Below, in pieces: positions 29,501-39,042 of a stretch of 64,000 nucleotides of DNA (its first letter is position 1; each line of letters begins with the position of its first letter). The notes under the pieces were generated by a model, which saw only the letters and a list, made by a program, of their open reading frames with translations, had not been told where the DNA came from and ran no database searches. The position numbers and the translations under genes were made by a program. The DNA comes from Streptococcus mitis SK579 (GTDB taxonomy: Bacteria > Bacillota > Bacilli > Lactobacillales > Streptococcaceae): NCBI RefSeq assembly GCF_000257905.1, contig NZ_AJJL01000051.1, forward strand, positions 1-64,000, given 5' to 3'.

Positions 29501-29969
29501 ACGCAAATGTTCCATAAGGTACAAAGGTGCTGGCTCCTAAAGAACCAATCAAGAGAACACCTAGAACCTCTTTGCGACCTTTTTTGGACACCAAAAAGAC
29601 TGCTAGAGAAGCAGTTCCCAAGCCAAGACCTGCCCAAGCTAGTTCCTTACTTCCTGTGTAAGGAAGTTGTTGACTGTTAGTTACCTTCTTACGATAAACT
29701 ACATAAAGAATATCATCATCTTGAAATTCTGTAGGAACTTCATGGTGAATCAGGGCTTTTTCAGACTCGGTCAATTCCTGCTCCGCCAAATAACGGTAAT
29801 GAACGCTATGAGCACCGCCAACTTCATTGGCTTGCACCTTATCCACTAAAAGGGGACTAGCACCAAAAAGGAAGGCCCCGATAGCTACAGGACCTACCCC
29901 AACAGTTAGTTTACGAATCGAATATTTGGTAATCTTTTCTAGTTGTTGTTTTGTTTTTCTCATTTTCAC
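23556..29969 (-). CDS. zmpB: cell-surface zinc metalloprotease, M26 family (ZmpB-like)
   Basis: The 2137-residue protein starts with a YSIRK-type signal ([20 protein letters not shown], 17-36). An N-terminal sorting-like LPYTG (102-106) and two hydrophobic segments (about 109-127, 134-152) follow, as known for streptococcal Zmp/IgA1 proteases. Next come fifteen 25-residue KGTQE repeats (about 248-622), two G5 domains (about 622-790), a linker and the large M26 N-terminal domain. The catalytic site is HETTH at 1803-1807, with Glu1827 in GTDLEAFAQ as the likely third zinc ligand. M26 proteases cleave host or bacterial surface proteins; ZmpB's target is not established. Its ATG overlaps the stop of the DUF436 gene, so they are coupled. 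Neighbouring zmpS/zmpR genes support ZmpB over IgA1 protease or ZmpC. Confidence 0.92.
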   Translation of the reverse strand: MKMRKTKQQLEKITKYSIRKLTVGVGPVAIGAFLFGASPLLVDKVQANEVGGAHSVHYRYLAEQELTESEKALIHHEVPTEFQDDDILYVVYRKKVTNSQQLPYTGSKELAWAGLGLGTASLAVFLVSKKGRKEVLGVLLIGSLGASTFVPYGTFAFENKELLSYNQTISTSTHEGLAEGIIHIDGYEYIGYFKEAELHPSRPASAEKPQLPVEKQIPTGIEKSEVATKAESLVQPEAPAYTNELISKGTQEEGKEGQALTQPSLPEAPIEAKGTQEEGKAGQALTQPALPEAPVEAKGTQEEGKAGQALTQPNLPEAPIEAKGTQEEGKTGQALTQPELPEAPVETKGTQEEGKAGHSLIQPDLPEAPVEAKGTQETGKEGQSLTQPELSEARVEAKGTQEEGKEGQSLTQPELPEAPVESKGTQEAGKEGQSLTQPELPEAIVAVKGTQEVGKEGQSLTQPALPEATVEVKGTQEEGKAGQSLTQPELPEATVESKGTQEAGKEGQSLTQPELPEATVEAKGTQEEGKEGQSLTQPTLPEATVAVKGTQEAGKEGQSLTQPELPEATVEVKGTQEEGKAGQSLTQPELPEATVESKGTQEAGKEGQALVQEQLPEYKVTEGTLVETSTTDLDYKTETIEDPTKYTDEETVVRNGEKGSQVTKTTYKTIEGVKTDQVLSTSTEVTKEPVNQQVSRGTKPIEGTFVEDSLEKIPFKETIEEDAQLKKGLEVVAQEGKEGQKKITKTFNTIKGVKTEDAPKVTEEILEEPQDKILKRGTKSFEKPVLTITAVEPKDLKRTSDVKYSLENPSKAAIKSITLILKKGDEIVKTLNVSPEDLTASLTDLQYYKDYKLETKMVYDRGEGDEEEVLKEEPLRIDLKKVEIKNIKETSLMSVDADGNETDTSLLTEKPADVAPLYLRVTTQDNKVTRLAVDKIEEVEKDGKTLYKVTAKAPDLIQRNAENTLSEEYVHYFEKQKAKEGNVYYNFNELVKDMKANPSGEFKLGADLNAANVPTPNKEYVPGTFKGKLSSVDGQRYSIHNMSRQLFGGIEGGSVKDVNLANVDINMPWIDNISALARTVKNATVENIKVTGSILGRDGIAGIINKGDTGAQLTNVAFIGNLTGVGNRGWDFGGIAGELWKGNIDKAYVEANMVANKARIGGLVARTDNSGDPNGIGKYGAVRNAVTKGTIKVKDPVETGGFISKNWAWGKVADSVSMMKVENGEVFYGSKDIDEDGGYFSNNALERNFIVKDVSTGKRSFKFSVSNRIKEVSQEEADQKIATLGITANDYVINPLVSDTLNNVKPKSDTYKDTQDYDASRELAYRNIEKLQPFYNKEWIVNQGNKLAANSPLMTKEVLSVTAMKGNAFVTDLTDADHIFVHYADKTKDIFTISPKESKVKQVKEYSVAELGEVVYTPNMVVKDRADLISAIESKLSPVELQSDPIYQHLGRTGGNKVNAIKDLYLEESFKYVKDNLTQFVTKLVENEDHQLNTDEAAKRALIKKIDDNKAAVLLGLSYLNRYYGVKFDDFNIKELMLFKPDFYGKNVSVLDFLIKVGSKENNIKGDRTLEAYRETIGGVIGIGELNSFLDYNMRLFTSDTDLNDWFIKATKDNVYVVEPKTTTPEFADKKHRAYEGLNNDVHGKMILPLLNLKDAHMFLISTYNTMAYSSFEKYGKNTAAEREAFKKEIDKVAKAQQNYLDFWSRLSLDKVRNQLLKSNNMVPTPVLDNQNYPEGTDKYGHTNSGKDIAPVRELYGPTGRYHATDWRMGAVARIYGNPYKDDSVFFMVTNMISDFGISAFTHETTHVNDRMVYLGGSRHREGTDLEAFAQGMLQSPAETSPNGDFKALGLNMAYERPNDGNQWYNTNPNDLTSREEIDHYMKGFNDTLMLLDYLEGEAVLNHHDKALNSAWFKKVDKQLRGANTKNQYDNVRDLNAEEKEYNLTSVNDLVEKNFMTKHGPGNGQYDPTGFGSAYVTVPITAGIYGGNTSEGAPGAMSFKHNTFRMWGYYGYEKGFLNYASNMLKNESKQAGHATLGDDFIIKKVSDGKFSTLEDWKKAYFKEVVDQAKAGFNPVTIDGTTYSSYDDLKNAFAAAVDKDKATLNNGSVKFDNTVSLKEKLFKKLLQQTNSFKTSIFK
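28104..29228 (-). repeat. fifteen 75-bp tandem repeats within zmpB
   Basis: Units encode [20 protein letters not shown] plus five residues (25 codons each), fourteen regular and one diverged where the G5 domain begins. Units vary at EA/EE/EV/ET and at the last residues (EA, ES, EV, AV). Blocks starting near 28169 and 28469 are nearly identical over about 180 bases, showing a four-unit (300-bp) duplication. Confidence 0.93.
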
Positions 29970-30529
29970 GACTTTCTAATAGAATCTTGCGGATAGTGCG
30001 CACGCGCACCTCCAATTAATTTTGGACGACTAGCCAACGCCGTTACATGGGCATGACCAATCTCTCTCAAAAGAGGGCGAATCGGAACCTGAACATGCTT
30101 AACATGCATGCCAATTGCAGTGTCTCCGATATCCAATCCAGCATGAGCCTTGATAAATTCAACCTCAACTGGATCCTTCATAAACTTGAAGGCTGCCAAC
30201 TGACCCGAACCTCCTGCATGAAGGGTAGGAAGGACACTAACGATTTCCAGACCAAACTGCTCTGCAACCTGACGTTCAACAACGAGAGCCCGATTGACAT
30301 GTTCACAGCCTTGAACGGCTAGATGAATTCCTTTTTCCTCTAGGATATCTAGGATGGTCTTCACAATGATTTCGCCAATTTCTTGGCTGGATTCCTTGCC
30401 AATCTGACCACCTATCACCTCACTAGAAGAAAGGCCCAAAACAAAGATAGATCCTTGCTTCAAATTGGCCTTTTCTAATACATCTTTTACAATCTGGCTT
30501 GTTTCTCTTTGAATGTCTTTTTCCTTCAT
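29966..30529 (-). CDS. DUF436/YwlG-family protein
   Basis: From ATG 30529 (SD AAAGAGGT) the protein is 187 residues. It matches the YwlG/DUF436 (TIGR01440) family: [31 protein letters not shown] and [15 protein letters not shown] are typical, and the family has a conserved Cys in the CEH motif. The biochemical role is unknown. It is cotranscribed and translationally coupled with zmpB through a 4-base ATGA overlap, although the family is cytoplasmic and widespread without proteases, so the pairing may only reflect a shared promoter. Confidence 0.88.
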   Translation of the reverse strand: MKEKDIQRETSQIVKDVLEKANLKQGSIFVLGLSSSEVIGGQIGKESSQEIGEIIVKTILDILEEKGIHLAVQGCEHVNRALVVERQVAEQFGLEIVSVLPTLHAGGSGQLAAFKFMKDPVEVEFIKAHAGLDIGDTAIGMHVKHVQVPIRPLLREIGHAHVTALASRPKLIGGARAHYPQDSIRKS

Positions 30530-30555
30530 ACTTGATACCTCTTTTGTCACTATCT

Positions 30556-30584
30556 ATCATATCGTTTTTTCTACGTTTTAGCAA
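30556..30584 (-). promoter_or_regulatory. promoter of the DUF436-zmpB operon
   Basis: -35 TTGCTA (30579-30584), 17-bp spacer, -10 TATGAT (30556-30561). No obvious direct repeats for the AraC-type response regulator are visible upstream in the 60 bases to the kinase gene end. Confidence 0.75.
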
Positions 30585-30621
30585 GATATACAACCTAGAA
30601 AGCTTTCTCAATTACGCATAA

Positions 30622-30645
30622 AACTCCCAGAATTGACTGGGAGTT
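30622..30645 (-). terminator. terminator of the zmpRS operon
   Basis: Stem AACTCCCAG (30622-30630) / CTGGGAGTT (30637-30645) followed on the minus strand by a short T tract; it overlaps the kinase stop codon. Confidence 0.7.
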
Positions 30646-32323
30646 AGCTAGTTTCTATTCCATTTATGTATATTTCAACCGTCGTCCCTTTTGAGGGGGC
30701 AGAATCAATTTTCATCTGGTAATGTTCTCCAAAGTGAAGTTTGAGCCGTTGATCAACATTTTGAAGACCAACTCCCCCACGTTTGAGTTGACTTTGACTA
30801 CTATCGCCAGCATCTTGGAAGCCAACTCCATCATCCTCAATGTAGATGACCAAGCCTGAATCCTGTTTCTGGACAGAAAGTTTAATATGACCCTGACCTT
30901 CCTTTTCCTTAATGCCATGGTAAAGAGCATTCTCTACAAGGGGTTGCAACACCAGCTTGGGCAAGACTAGATGATCAAAGTCAGGATTTTCCTCAATCTC
31001 ATATTCCAGCTTATCCCCATAACGTTGTTTCTGGATAAAGAGATACTGGCGGACATGATTGATTTCGTCGGACAAGGAAATCAAGTCCTTGCCTTGATTG
31101 AGCGCCAAGCGGAAATAGGTCGCCAAGGACTTGGTCACCTGAACCACGCGCTGACTATCCTGGAATTCAGCCATCCAGATGATGGTATCCAAGGTATTAT
31201 AGAGGAAATGCGGATTAATCTGGCTCGACAAGGCTTGAAGTTCATACTGACGGGTCGTTTCTTCCTGCCTGCGAATAGCTGCCATGAGCTGATCAATCTG
31301 ATCCAACATGGCATTGAACTGGCGAGTTACTTCTCTCAGTTCATGGGCACCAGTTTCCTTGGCACGAAGATTCTGATTACCAGAAGCAATTTTCAGCATG
31401 GTTTCTCTCAAGTCATTCAGAGGAGCAATCCAGCGTTTAAGACTGAACCACACCAAGCAGAGACAGGCAAGAAGAGAAGTGATACTGGCTCCAAACAAGG
31501 TCCACATAAGTTGACTTCGAACCTGGTCTAACTTCTCCAGCGAAGACACGCCAAGCACCGTCCAATCAGTTCCTGCAATCTTTTCCTGACTAACGTAGGA
31601 TTTGTGATCTGGAGTATAGCCCTGCCCTGTCTCAATATAGGGTTTCATGGCCTCCATTTCGCTAGACGAACTATAAACTGTGTGTTGAGGATGATAAACA
31701 AATTCATGGTTTTCATTGATGATAAAGGCAAAACCCTGCTGACCCAACTGAAGTTGGTTGAGATAGGCTTCCAGAGTTTCGTAGGAAATATCCAAGCGAA
31801 GCACACCCAAATTAGCTCCCTTCGCATCAACAAGTTCTTGAGTGACAGAAATAACTGATTTACGAGCTGGAGTCAAAACGGGCATGGCTCCCTGATGAAT
31901 GGCCTGTTGGTACCAATCCTCAGCCATCATATCAGAAGAAGTTTTCATCTGCACACTATCATCTGTAGAAATGACCTGACCAGATTTGGTCACCAGCACA
32001 ACAGTTTTCAAGTCCTGGTCTGCCTTCAAGATAGTCAAAAACAGATTTCGGATTCCCCTGACCTTGTCTTGACTGGGATTCTCAGCATAGGCTAGGACAT
32101 CCGTCTGCTGAGTCAAACTAGTCGAGGTGGTTTCTAATTTTTTGATATAAGATTGGATAAAGTGGCTAGTCTGACTGATAGTCGTTTGACTATTGCCTTC
32201 AATGGTAGCCTCAATGGCTGAAGAACTAGATTCATAGTAAAAAGTCCCAACAAAAGCTAGGAGAATGAGAAAGACTAGAAAGATGGAAATAACCATTCTG
32301 ACTAGAAGAGAAGAACGTTTCAT
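30644..32323 (-). CDS. sensor histidine kinase (ZmpS / TCS09-like)
   Basis: The 559-residue kinase has a membrane helix at about 10-29, an extracellular sensor domain of roughly 240 residues (Cache-like; VLVTKSGQVISTDDS), a second helix at about 272-294, a HAMP domain and a His_kinase/HATPase pair of the LytS/YesM type. The phospho-acceptor is His372 in SSQINPHFLYNTLD; the ATPase lobe has QPLVENALYHG and EDDGVGF. It overlaps the response-regulator stop by 4 bases. In S. pneumoniae the corresponding pair is next to zmpB and called TCS09 or ZmpSR; the signal is not known and Cache domains often bind sugars or amino acids. Confidence 0.92.
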   Translation of the reverse strand: MKRSSLLVRMVISIFLVFLILLAFVGTFYYESSSSAIEATIEGNSQTTISQTSHFIQSYIKKLETTSTSLTQQTDVLAYAENPSQDKVRGIRNLFLTILKADQDLKTVVLVTKSGQVISTDDSVQMKTSSDMMAEDWYQQAIHQGAMPVLTPARKSVISVTQELVDAKGANLGVLRLDISYETLEAYLNQLQLGQQGFAFIINENHEFVYHPQHTVYSSSSEMEAMKPYIETGQGYTPDHKSYVSQEKIAGTDWTVLGVSSLEKLDQVRSQLMWTLFGASITSLLACLCLVWFSLKRWIAPLNDLRETMLKIASGNQNLRAKETGAHELREVTRQFNAMLDQIDQLMAAIRRQEETTRQYELQALSSQINPHFLYNTLDTIIWMAEFQDSQRVVQVTKSLATYFRLALNQGKDLISLSDEINHVRQYLFIQKQRYGDKLEYEIEENPDFDHLVLPKLVLQPLVENALYHGIKEKEGQGHIKLSVQKQDSGLVIYIEDDGVGFQDAGDSSQSQLKRGGVGLQNVDQRLKLHFGEHYQMKIDSAPSKGTTVEIYINGIETS

Positions 32324-33057
32324 CGACCTTCTCCCTTCTTAAACTGGCGAGGTGTCACACCTGCAATCTGTTTAAAACGTTGGGTAAAATAGTTCATATC
32401 TTCAAAACCAACCTTCTCTGCGATCTCATAAATCTTCAGATCTGTAGTTAAAAGCAAGAGTTTGGCTTGTTTGACACGTTCTCTCACCAGATAATCCTGA
32501 AAAGGTAGGCCCAACTCTTTTTTAATCAAAGAACTCAGATAAGTCGGGCTAAAACCCAAGTCATTGGCTAAAGACTTTAAACTAAACTGGCTATCAGCCA
32601 GATGAGACTGAATCTTCTGGGCCATATTTCCTTCAAACTTATCAGTTAGTAAATCCTGTAACTGCTCTTCCTTTTCTTCCTTATCCAACTTTTGCTTGAT
32701 TTTCCCCAACATTTCCTCAATATCCTGACGAGAAAAGGGCTTGAGCAGATAGTCATCCACACCTAGTTTGACAGCAGACAAGGCATAATCAAAATCATCG
32801 TAACCTGTTAAAAAGACCAAATGCACCTGAGGATAGGTTTCTCGGACCAGACTGGCCAACTGGATGCCATTTAGCTGAGGCATGTTGATATCGGTTAAAA
32901 TGATATCTGGCACCTGCTTTTGTATCAATTCCCAAGCCTGTCTTCCATTTTCAGCTTGACCGATGATTTCCATATCGTAGGCTGCTACATTGACCAGCTT
33001 GGTCAAGCCTTGTCTTACCAGATATTCATCTTCTACGATTAAGATTGTGTAGGTCAT
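32320..33057 (-). CDS. AraC-type response regulator (ZmpR / TCS09-like)
   Basis: From ATG 33057 the protein is 245 residues. This start follows an SD (AAAGGAGA), whereas an in-frame GTG six codons upstream overlaps that SD. The receiver domain has Asp56 (DIILTDINMP) and Lys in YLLKPF; the C-terminal half has two AraC HTH motifs (LKSLANDLGFSPTYLSSLIK, IYEIAEKVGFEDMNYFTQRF). It is the first gene of zmpRS, with an extended -10 (TGCTATACT) at 33087-33095. It is likely to control surface or carbohydrate genes, possibly zmpB; direct evidence is not in the sequence. Confidence 0.92.
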   Translation of the reverse strand: MTYTILIVEDEYLVRQGLTKLVNVAAYDMEIIGQAENGRQAWELIQKQVPDIILTDINMPQLNGIQLASLVRETYPQVHLVFLTGYDDFDYALSAVKLGVDDYLLKPFSRQDIEEMLGKIKQKLDKEEKEEQLQDLLTDKFEGNMAQKIQSHLADSQFSLKSLANDLGFSPTYLSSLIKKELGLPFQDYLVRERVKQAKLLLLTTDLKIYEIAEKVGFEDMNYFTQRFKQIAGVTPRQFKKGEGR

Positions 33058-33086
33058 GCTTCTCTCCTTTGTCACTTACTAGTATC

Positions 33087-33095
33087 AGTATAGCA
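33087..33095 (-). promoter_or_regulatory. extended -10 promoter of zmpRS
   Basis: Minus-strand TGCTATACT, -10 at 33087-33092, about 30 bases before the response-regulator ATG. Confidence 0.6.
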
Positions 33096-33127
33096 AAATT
33101 CTCCTTTAACTGCTTAGGAAAGCCCTC

Positions 33128-34240
33128 TTAATCAACATAATCTAGTAAATAAGCATAGCCTTTTTCTTCCATTTGGTCTTTAGGAATAAAGCGGATAGAG
33201 AGACTATTGATACAGTAGCGTAAGCCCCCCTTGTCCTGTGGGCCGTCCGTAAAGACATGGCCAAGGTGAGAATCTCCAACTCGGCTCCGCACTTCCATGC
33301 GTGTCATATTGTAAGACTTATCTTCCTTGTAAGTTGCAACATCTGGACTGATGGGCTGGGTGAAACTAGGCCAACCACAACCAGACTCAAACTTGTCCTT
33401 TGATGAAAAGAGGGGTTCTACAGTTGCCACATCCACATAGATACCAGATTCAAATTTATCCCAGTAGCGGTTTGAAAAAGCTCGTTCTGTTTGATTTTTC
33501 TGGGTGACTGCATACTCCTCAGGTGACAAGGTCTTTTTCAATTCCTCATCACTTGGTTTGGGGTATTTGCTGGCATCGATGACAGGATAGGCCGCCTGAT
33601 TGACATTGATATGGCAGTAGCCATTTGGATTTTTCTGGAGATAGTCTTGGTGGTAATCCTCAGCCACTACAAAATTCTTCAAGGCCTCCTTTTCAACTGC
33701 TAGAGGTTGGTCGTATTTCTTAGCCACCTCATCAAAAACTTGGTTGATTACCTCTAAATCCTTGTCATCTGTGTAATAAACACCAGTACGGTACTGGGTT
33801 CCCACATCATTCCCTTGTCTATTTTTGCTAGTTGGATTGATAATGCGGAAGTAATGAAGCAGGATTTCCTTGAGAGAAATTTGCTTGGCATCATAAGTGA
33901 CATGGACAGTTTCCGCATGACCTGTTTGGTTAATCAATTCGTACTTGGTTGTCTCCCCTCTACCATTTGCATATCCTGAAACGGCATCCGTCACTCCAGG
34001 CACACGTGAGAAGTATTCCTCCACTCCCCAGAAACATCCTCCAGCCAGATAAATTTCGTGCAAGTCTGCGTCTTTACTAACTTCTGTTTTTTTCACTGTT
34101 TTTCCTCCTTGGCTAACTGCCGCCTTCTCAATTTGCGAGCTATCTGTCTGCCCTGCATTTCGCATCAATAGAAAATAGAAACCGCTTATGACTAGGAAAA
34201 AAATCCCTGCCAAGACAAACAATTTTACTTTATCATTCAT
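33128..34240 (-). CDS. msrAB: surface methionine sulfoxide reductase MsrA-MsrB fusion
   Basis: The 370-residue protein has an N-terminal membrane anchor (about 7-26), an MsrA domain with nucleophile Cys69 in [14 protein letters not shown], and an MsrB domain with ESGCGWPSF and the catalytic Cys343 in [12 protein letters not shown]. It reduces both epimers of methionine sulfoxide in proteins outside the membrane. It is the last gene of ccdA-etrx1-msrAB (9-base gap), and the upstream thioredoxin-like lipoprotein and CcdA are its expected electron donors. The MsrB zinc-binding CxxC pairs are absent, as in many such fusions. Confidence 0.94.
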   Translation of the reverse strand: MNDKVKLFVLAGIFFLVISGFYFLLMRNAGQTDSSQIEKAAVSQGGKTVKKTEVSKDADLHEIYLAGGCFWGVEEYFSRVPGVTDAVSGYANGRGETTKYELINQTGHAETVHVTYDAKQISLKEILLHYFRIINPTSKNRQGNDVGTQYRTGVYYTDDKDLEVINQVFDEVAKKYDQPLAVEKEALKNFVVAEDYHQDYLQKNPNGYCHINVNQAAYPVIDASKYPKPSDEELKKTLSPEEYAVTQKNQTERAFSNRYWDKFESGIYVDVATVEPLFSSKDKFESGCGWPSFTQPISPDVATYKEDKSYNMTRMEVRSRVGDSHLGHVFTDGPQDKGGLRYCINSLSIRFIPKDQMEEKGYAYLLDYVD

Positions 34241-34249
34241 GGCCTTTCT

Positions 34250-34813
34250 CTACCCCATTTCTTTCAATGTCTTTAAAATCATATCCTTATCCATAAAACC
34301 TGGTTGCGTTTTGACCAGCTTGCCTTCCTTGTCTATAAAGGCTTGAGTTGGGTAAGAACGGACACCATAACTTTCCAAAAGTTTTCCTGATGGGTCAATT
34401 AGAACTGGGAAATGTTTATAATCCAAACCCTTGTACCAATTCTTAAAGTCTGCTTCTGCTTGTTCCCCCTTGTGTCCAGGAGAGGCCACTGTCAAGACCA
34501 CATAATCATCACCAGCATCTTTAGCAATTTCATCGGTATCTGGAAGACTAGCTAGACAGATGGAACACCAAGAAGCCCAGAATTTAAGATAGACTTTCTT
34601 GCCCTTGTAATCAGACAAGCGATAAGTCTTACCATCTACTCCTGTCAGCTCAAAATCAGCAACCGCCTGACCTTTAGTCGCAGTTTGTGAACTGACTTGT
34701 TCTGTTTTTGTTTGCTCCTTCATAGTAGACTCGTCTGACATGTTTTTAGCTGAACAAGCTGCCAAGCAACAGATTGAGCCTACTCCAAGGAGACATGTTT
34801 GCCATTTTTTCAT
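34250..34813 (-). CDS. extracellular thioredoxin-like lipoprotein (Etrx1-like)
   Basis: From ATG 34813 (SD AGAGGA) the product is 187 residues; an ATG seven codons upstream overlaps that SD. The lipobox LAAC puts the lipidated residue at Cys20. The TlpA/ResA-like thioredoxin fold carries the redox pair in WASWCSICLAS (Cys83, Cys86) and a cis-Pro in VRSYPTQAFI. It passes electrons from CcdA to MsrAB. Gene order matches the pneumococcal ccdA1-etrx1-msrAB2 cluster, from which the name is taken. Confidence 0.92.
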   Translation of the reverse strand: MKKWQTCLLGVGSICCLAACSAKNMSDESTMKEQTKTEQVSSQTATKGQAVADFELTGVDGKTYRLSDYKGKKVYLKFWASWCSICLASLPDTDEIAKDAGDDYVVLTVASPGHKGEQAEADFKNWYKGLDYKHFPVLIDPSGKLLESYGVRSYPTQAFIDKEGKLVKTQPGFMDKDMILKTLKEMG

Positions 34814-34826
34814 TTCTTTTTCCTCT

Positions 34827-35537
34827 CTATTCAAATAATGTAGTCAAAATGGAAGCATTTCCCAAAAGCACCAAGATTCCCATCACGATAATGAGGAAAC
34901 CACCCACTTTTTTGAGAGTTCCGAGATAAGGATGGAGTTTTCGGAAATGTTTCAAAACATAGCTGGAGGCTAGGGCTAGAACCAAGAATGGTAACGCCAA
35001 ACCTAACGTGTACACCAACATGAGACCAGCTCCCTGCCAAGCACCTGAGCCACCTGAAGCCGCCAAGGCCAAAACAGAACCAAGAACCGGTCCTACACAA
35101 GGCGTCCAAGCAAAACTAAAGGTCAACCCCAGTAAAAATGCCTGACTATAGCCCTTACCCTTTTGCCCCTGTCTCTTTAATTGTAGCCTTCTTTCCTTGT
35201 AGAGTCCCTTCAAATGTAAGACTTCCATCTGGTGCAAGCCCAAGAGAATGATAACCGCACCCGTAACATACTGAAACCAAGAGGCATACAAAAGGTCTCC
35301 TAAAAAACCAGCACCATATCCCAGTAAGATAAAGATAAAAGAAATACCTGCTATAAAGGCCAGAGTTCGCAATAAACTGACAACTGAGATTGAAAATTTG
35401 CCACTAGAAGCCTGAGCACCATCTTTATCATCCAACAAGACCCCTGCATAGACCGGTAACAAGGGTAAAATACAAGGAGAAAAGAAGGAAAGAATTCCAG
35501 CAAGAAAAACACTGATAAAAAAGATTATATTATCCAT
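34827..35537 (-). CDS. ccdA: cytochrome c biogenesis-type thiol transporter CcdA
   Basis: The 236-residue integral membrane protein has six hydrophobic helices and the two CcdA half-motifs, LSFFSPCILPLLPVY near residue 22 and FAWTPCVGPVLGS near residue 125. It carries reducing equivalents from cytoplasmic thioredoxin across the membrane to the thioredoxin-like lipoprotein. It is first in the operon; an SD (GGAGGAAGG) precedes ATG, and a TATAAT lies at 35570-35575 on the minus strand. Confidence 0.93.
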   Translation of the reverse strand: MDNIIFFISVFLAGILSFFSPCILPLLPVYAGVLLDDKDGAQASSGKFSISVVSLLRTLAFIAGISFIFILLGYGAGFLGDLLYASWFQYVTGAVIILLGLHQMEVLHLKGLYKERRLQLKRQGQKGKGYSQAFLLGLTFSFAWTPCVGPVLGSVLALAASGGSGAWQGAGLMLVYTLGLALPFLVLALASSYVLKHFRKLHPYLGTLKKVGGFLIIVMGILVLLGNASILTTLFE

Positions 35538-35652
35538 TGCCTTCCTCCATTCTTTGATTTGATAGGACTATTATAGCCCCAAAACTCCAGAAAAAACAGG
35601 GACAATGATAGGGAAAAATAGGAATTTAATCAGGTTATGTAAAAAATGTTTC

Positions 35653-35676
35653 AAAAAAAGCCAGACACAGTCTGAC
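35653..35676 (-). terminator. terminator of the RimJ-like acetyltransferase gene
   Basis: Stem GCCAGAC / GTCTGAC (one G-U pair, 3-nt loop) followed on the minus strand by seven T. Confidence 0.8.
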
Positions 35677-35703
35677 TTCGATAAAATCAGAAAAGAAAAT
35701 TCA

Positions 35704-36252
35704 CTAATCTTCCCTACTTATCTGATAATAAATAAGATCCGCAAGATAGCCTTTTCTCTCTACACCATTGGTAATAGTCTTTAGATAGGACATTCCAGCC
35801 TTCTCCATGACACGACCTGAAGCTGGATTGAGACTAGCATATCGTGCTCTAACATTTTGAAAACCTGCTTGAGTAAAACAAAAGTCCAAGACAGCTTTTA
35901 AGGCCTCTGTCATCATACCATGACCCCAGTATTTCTTGCCTAGCACATAGCCAACTTCACAACTTGAATCTTCTTCGTGTATTTCAACAATGCTAATATC
36001 TCCAATAACTTGCTCTGGATTTTCTTTGAGACAAATGGTCCATTTGTAATAGTTGGGATTTGTATAGGAGGCAATCCAATTACGAATCGAGTTTCGAGTA
36101 ACCTCGACATCAGAATGGGGATCCCAAGTGACATAGGTTAGATTCTCAGCAGATGAAGCCCAATTCTGAAACATAGCTTCTGCATCACTTTCCACAAATC
36201 TTCTTAAAATCAAACGATCTGTCTGTAATATTTGTGTAGCAATAGATTTCAT
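35704..36252 (-). CDS. GNAT acetyltransferase, RimJ/RimL type
   Basis: A 182-residue GNAT protein starting with the typical LQTDRLILRRF N-terminus, with the acetyl-CoA loop region VGYVLGKKYWGHGMMTEAL and the NVRARYASLNPASGRVMEKAG helix conserved in RimJ/RimL and related enzymes. Targets range from ribosomal protein N-termini to small molecules; the substrate is not known. SD GAGGTAG precedes ATG. It is alone between a hairpin-rich spacer and its own terminator. Confidence 0.9.
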   Translation of the reverse strand: MKSIATQILQTDRLILRRFVESDAEAMFQNWASSAENLTYVTWDPHSDVEVTRNSIRNWIASYTNPNYYKWTICLKENPEQVIGDISIVEIHEEDSSCEVGYVLGKKYWGHGMMTEALKAVLDFCFTQAGFQNVRARYASLNPASGRVMEKAGMSYLKTITNGVERKGYLADLIYYQISRED

Positions 36253-36299
36253 GACGCTACCTCGCTTTCTAATAGATGATTCTCTGTCCAGTCAGCATT

Positions 36300-36624
36300 G
36301 AAATTTGTTTTGCTGTTGAATTTCAAGGCTCAAGCTAAAAAGATCCACTGGACCTTCCTCGCTTACTTGTTTACATGCTCGGGGAAAAAAGGTTAAGCTT
36401 AATAACAGCTAGAAAACGAGTTTTCATCTAATCTCTTGACGCAGTCGCTGTCTGGTTTGAAATGCGCTCTAGCAAGCTTTTTCAAACCTAGTCATCGTTG
36501 CGGGGGTGAGACGACGAAATCGAACTCTTCGAGTTACCGGATCTTCCTCGTTTTCTTATTTCTAAACTTAGGGTTCAAGGTCCCTCGGACCTTCTCTCAC
36601 TTTCTTATTTCAAGGTAAGAGGCT
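36300..36624. other. hairpin-rich spacer without genes
   Basis: This spacer between nadE and the acetyltransferase gene has no plausible ORF but carries at least five short inverted repeats: AAGATCC/GGACCTT (36340-36356), GAAAAC/GTTTTC (36412-36425), GGTTTGAAA/TTTCAAACC (36454-36488), AACTC/GAGTT (36523-36535) and AAGGTCC/GGACCTT (36577-36593). Short segments such as GACCTTCCTCG and GGATCTTCCTCG recur. It may be a decayed repeat element; I cannot name the family. Confidence 0.55.
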
Positions 36625-36647
36625 GAAAACCTCCACTGGAGGTTTTC
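36625..36647. terminator. terminator of nadE
   Basis: An 11-bp perfect inverted repeat (GAAAACCTCCA / TGGAGGTTTTC) overlaps the nadE stop codon, with the T run supplied by the stem end. Confidence 0.75.
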
Positions 36648-37470
36648 ACTCCCAAAAGTCATCAAAGACAGTGATGGGTAAGTGGCGTTTATGTTGGCCT
36701 TTGTGCCACCAGTTTTCGATTCTTGCTTGAGCTTCTGGGCTGATTGTTTTTCCTTCTAGGTAGTCGTCAATCTCTTCATAAGTGACTCCGAGGGCTACTT
36801 CGTCAGCTAGGCCTGGTTTGTCTTCTTCTAGGTCTGCTGTTGGGATTTTTTCATAAAGGGCTGGGTCTGCACCAAGTTCCTGCAAGAGTTGTTTTCCTTG
36901 GCGTTTATTGAGGCGATAAAGAGGGAGAATATCTGCACCCCCGTCACCAAACTTGGTAAAGAAACCTGTGATATTTTCCGCGGCGTGGTCTGTTCCAATG
37001 ACCGCTCCGCTATGGGTACCAGCAAGGGCATACTGAGCAATCATACGGCAACGTGCCTTGATATTCCCCTTGTTGAAGTCTGAAACAGGACTATCTGTCG
37101 CTTCAACTGCAGCTGTCATAGCATCTGCAGACTCCTTGATATTCACCACTAAACTGACATCTGGCTGGATGAAGGCAAGGGCTTTTTGAGCATCTGCTTC
37201 ATCAGCTTGTACTCCGTAAGGCAGGCGGACAGCAATAAATTTGTAGCTGTCATCGCCCGTTTCTGCTCGCAGTTCTTCCATAGCTAGTTGGGCCAATCGC
37301 CCTGCCAAGGTTGAATCTTGTCCTCCAGAAATCCCTAGTACAAAAGTTTTTAGGAAGGGATGTTTTTTCAGGTATCTCTTTAAGAAATCAATGGAACGAC
37401 GGATTTCTTCCTGGGCATCAATCACTGGTTTCACGCCCAGTTCTTGGATAATGGTTTCTTGCAAACTCAT
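36646..37470 (-). CDS. nadE: NH3-dependent NAD+ synthetase
   Basis: The 274-residue protein has the PP-loop SGGQDS (48-53) and the C-terminal [17 protein letters not shown] segment, without a glutaminase domain, so it is the ammonia-using type. It converts nicotinate adenine dinucleotide to NAD. It overlaps pncB by 4 bases (ATGA), so salvage and final amidation are co-expressed. Confidence 0.96.
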   Translation of the reverse strand: MSLQETIIQELGVKPVIDAQEEIRRSIDFLKRYLKKHPFLKTFVLGISGGQDSTLAGRLAQLAMEELRAETGDDSYKFIAVRLPYGVQADEADAQKALAFIQPDVSLVVNIKESADAMTAAVEATDSPVSDFNKGNIKARCRMIAQYALAGTHSGAVIGTDHAAENITGFFTKFGDGGADILPLYRLNKRQGKQLLQELGADPALYEKIPTADLEEDKPGLADEVALGVTYEEIDDYLEGKTISPEAQARIENWWHKGQHKRHLPITVFDDFWE

Positions 37471-38927
37471 TCTTCTTCTCCTTCACCAAGAGCTTCCTTG
37501 CGCATTTTGTCAATCAAGTCCATCTTGTCTTGCCATACATCACACGCCAAATCCACTGGATAGTGCTGCGGATTGAGCACACGCTTGTACTCATCCCAAA
37601 GCTTGTCAAATTCCTTACGAGCATAGTCCTGAATCTCAGTCAAGCTAGGCAGCTTGTAAATCAATTTTCCGTCTTTGAAGATATCCACCAAGAGAGGCAC
37701 GGCATCAAAATTACGAACCGTCTTCTTGATGTAGGTATAAGTCGGATGGAACATCTTGATTTCTGTCATGTCACTCACATCAACACCATCATAAGTGATA
37801 TAATCGCCTTCTGACTTGCCTTTTTCACGACTGGTAATGCGCCACACCTGCTTCTTACCTGGCGTAGACACTTTTTCCGCATTATTAGACAGCTTGATCG
37901 TATTACGCATGTTACCATTTTCATCTTCGATGGCCACAATCTTATAAACTGCCCCAAGAGCTGGCTGGTCATAGGCTGTAATCAGCTTGGTTCCCACGCC
38001 CCAGACATCAATCTTGGCCTTTTGCATCTTGAGGTTGAGGATGGTATTTTCGTCCAAATCATTTGAAGCATAAATCTTAGCCTCTTTAAATCCAGCCTCG
38101 TCCAGCTGCTGACGGACTTTCTTGGAAATGTAGGCAATATCCCCAGAGTCAATCCGCACACCCATAAAGTTAATCTGATCACCCAGCTCACGCGCCACCT
38201 GAATGGTAGCTGGTACCCCAATGCGAAGGGTGTCATAGGTATCCACAAGAAAGACGCAATTTTTGTGGGTCGCAGCGTAAGCCTTGAAGGCCTCATAGTC
38301 ATTGCCATAAACCTGTACCAAGGCGTGGGCATGAGTACCCAAAACAGGAATATTAAAGAGTTTACCAGCACGCACGTTGCTAGTTCCATTGGCGCCACCA
38401 ATCACCGCTGCGCGTGTTCCCCAGATGGCCGCATCCATCTCTTGAGCCCGACGTGTTCCAAACTCCATCAAGGGTTCATCTTCGATAACCGAACGAATAC
38501 GAGCTGCCTTAGTCGCCACCAAGGTCTGGTAGTTGACGATGTTCAAAAGAGCCGTTTCAACCAACTGACATTGAGCTAGAGGGCCTTCCACCTGCACAAT
38601 TGGCTCATTAGCAAAGACCAAGTCCCCTTCTTGGGCAGAACGAACGGTCAACTCCAACTTGAAATTGCGGAGGTAGTCCAAGAATGCCCCATGATAACCA
38701 AGCGACTCCAAATAGGCAATATCACTATCTGAAAAACGCAAGTCTTCAAGATAGTTCACAATTCTTTCCAAACCTGCAAAAACCGCATAGCCGTTCTGAA
38801 AAGGCTGCTGACGGAAATACACCTCAAAGACCGCCTTTTTATTGTGAATCCCTTGGTCAAAGTAAACCTGCATCATGTTAATCTGGTACAAGTCCGTGTG
38901 CAATGTCAAACTATCATCTGGATACAT
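37467..38927 (-). CDS. pncB: nicotinate phosphoribosyltransferase
   Basis: The 486-residue protein begins with the typical [19 protein letters not shown] and includes [12 protein letters not shown] and the phosphate-binding [13 protein letters not shown] region. It makes nicotinate mononucleotide from nicotinate and PRPP, the entry step of NAD salvage. It is coupled to nadE. Its leader holds a strong stem-loop and an extended -10 (TGATATAAT, about 39002-39010). Confidence 0.96.
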   Translation of the reverse strand: MYPDDSLTLHTDLYQINMMQVYFDQGIHNKKAVFEVYFRQQPFQNGYAVFAGLERIVNYLEDLRFSDSDIAYLESLGYHGAFLDYLRNFKLELTVRSAQEGDLVFANEPIVQVEGPLAQCQLVETALLNIVNYQTLVATKAARIRSVIEDEPLMEFGTRRAQEMDAAIWGTRAAVIGGANGTSNVRAGKLFNIPVLGTHAHALVQVYGNDYEAFKAYAATHKNCVFLVDTYDTLRIGVPATIQVARELGDQINFMGVRIDSGDIAYISKKVRQQLDEAGFKEAKIYASNDLDENTILNLKMQKAKIDVWGVGTKLITAYDQPALGAVYKIVAIEDENGNMRNTIKLSNNAEKVSTPGKKQVWRITSREKGKSEGDYITYDGVDVSDMTEIKMFHPTYTYIKKTVRNFDAVPLLVDIFKDGKLIYKLPSLTEIQDYARKEFDKLWDEYKRVLNPQHYPVDLACDVWQDKMDLIDKMRKEALGEGEEE

Positions 38928-38951
38928 ACTTTTCCTACTTCCTTAACTAGA

Positions 38952-38985
38952 AATACATGAAAATTTTCAAGAACTTTCATGTATT
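38952..38985 (-). promoter_or_regulatory. stem-loop in the pncB leader
   Basis: An 11-bp perfect inverted repeat (AATACATGAAA at 38952-38962, TTTCATGTATT at 38975-38985) lies between the likely -10 (TATAAT, about 39002-39007) and the pncB start. No T run follows, so it is not a simple terminator. It could be an operator, for example for a niacin-responsive repressor, or an RNA element. Confidence 0.5.
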
Positions 38986-39042
38986 CCAATAAATTAGTAC
39001 TATTATATCACATTTTAGCTGTATTGAGAAAAAAGTAACAAG

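Noticed and set aside
36253..36645. A short plus-strand ORF at 36436-36618
   Set aside because: No SD and it runs through several inverted repeats; composition is not coding-like.
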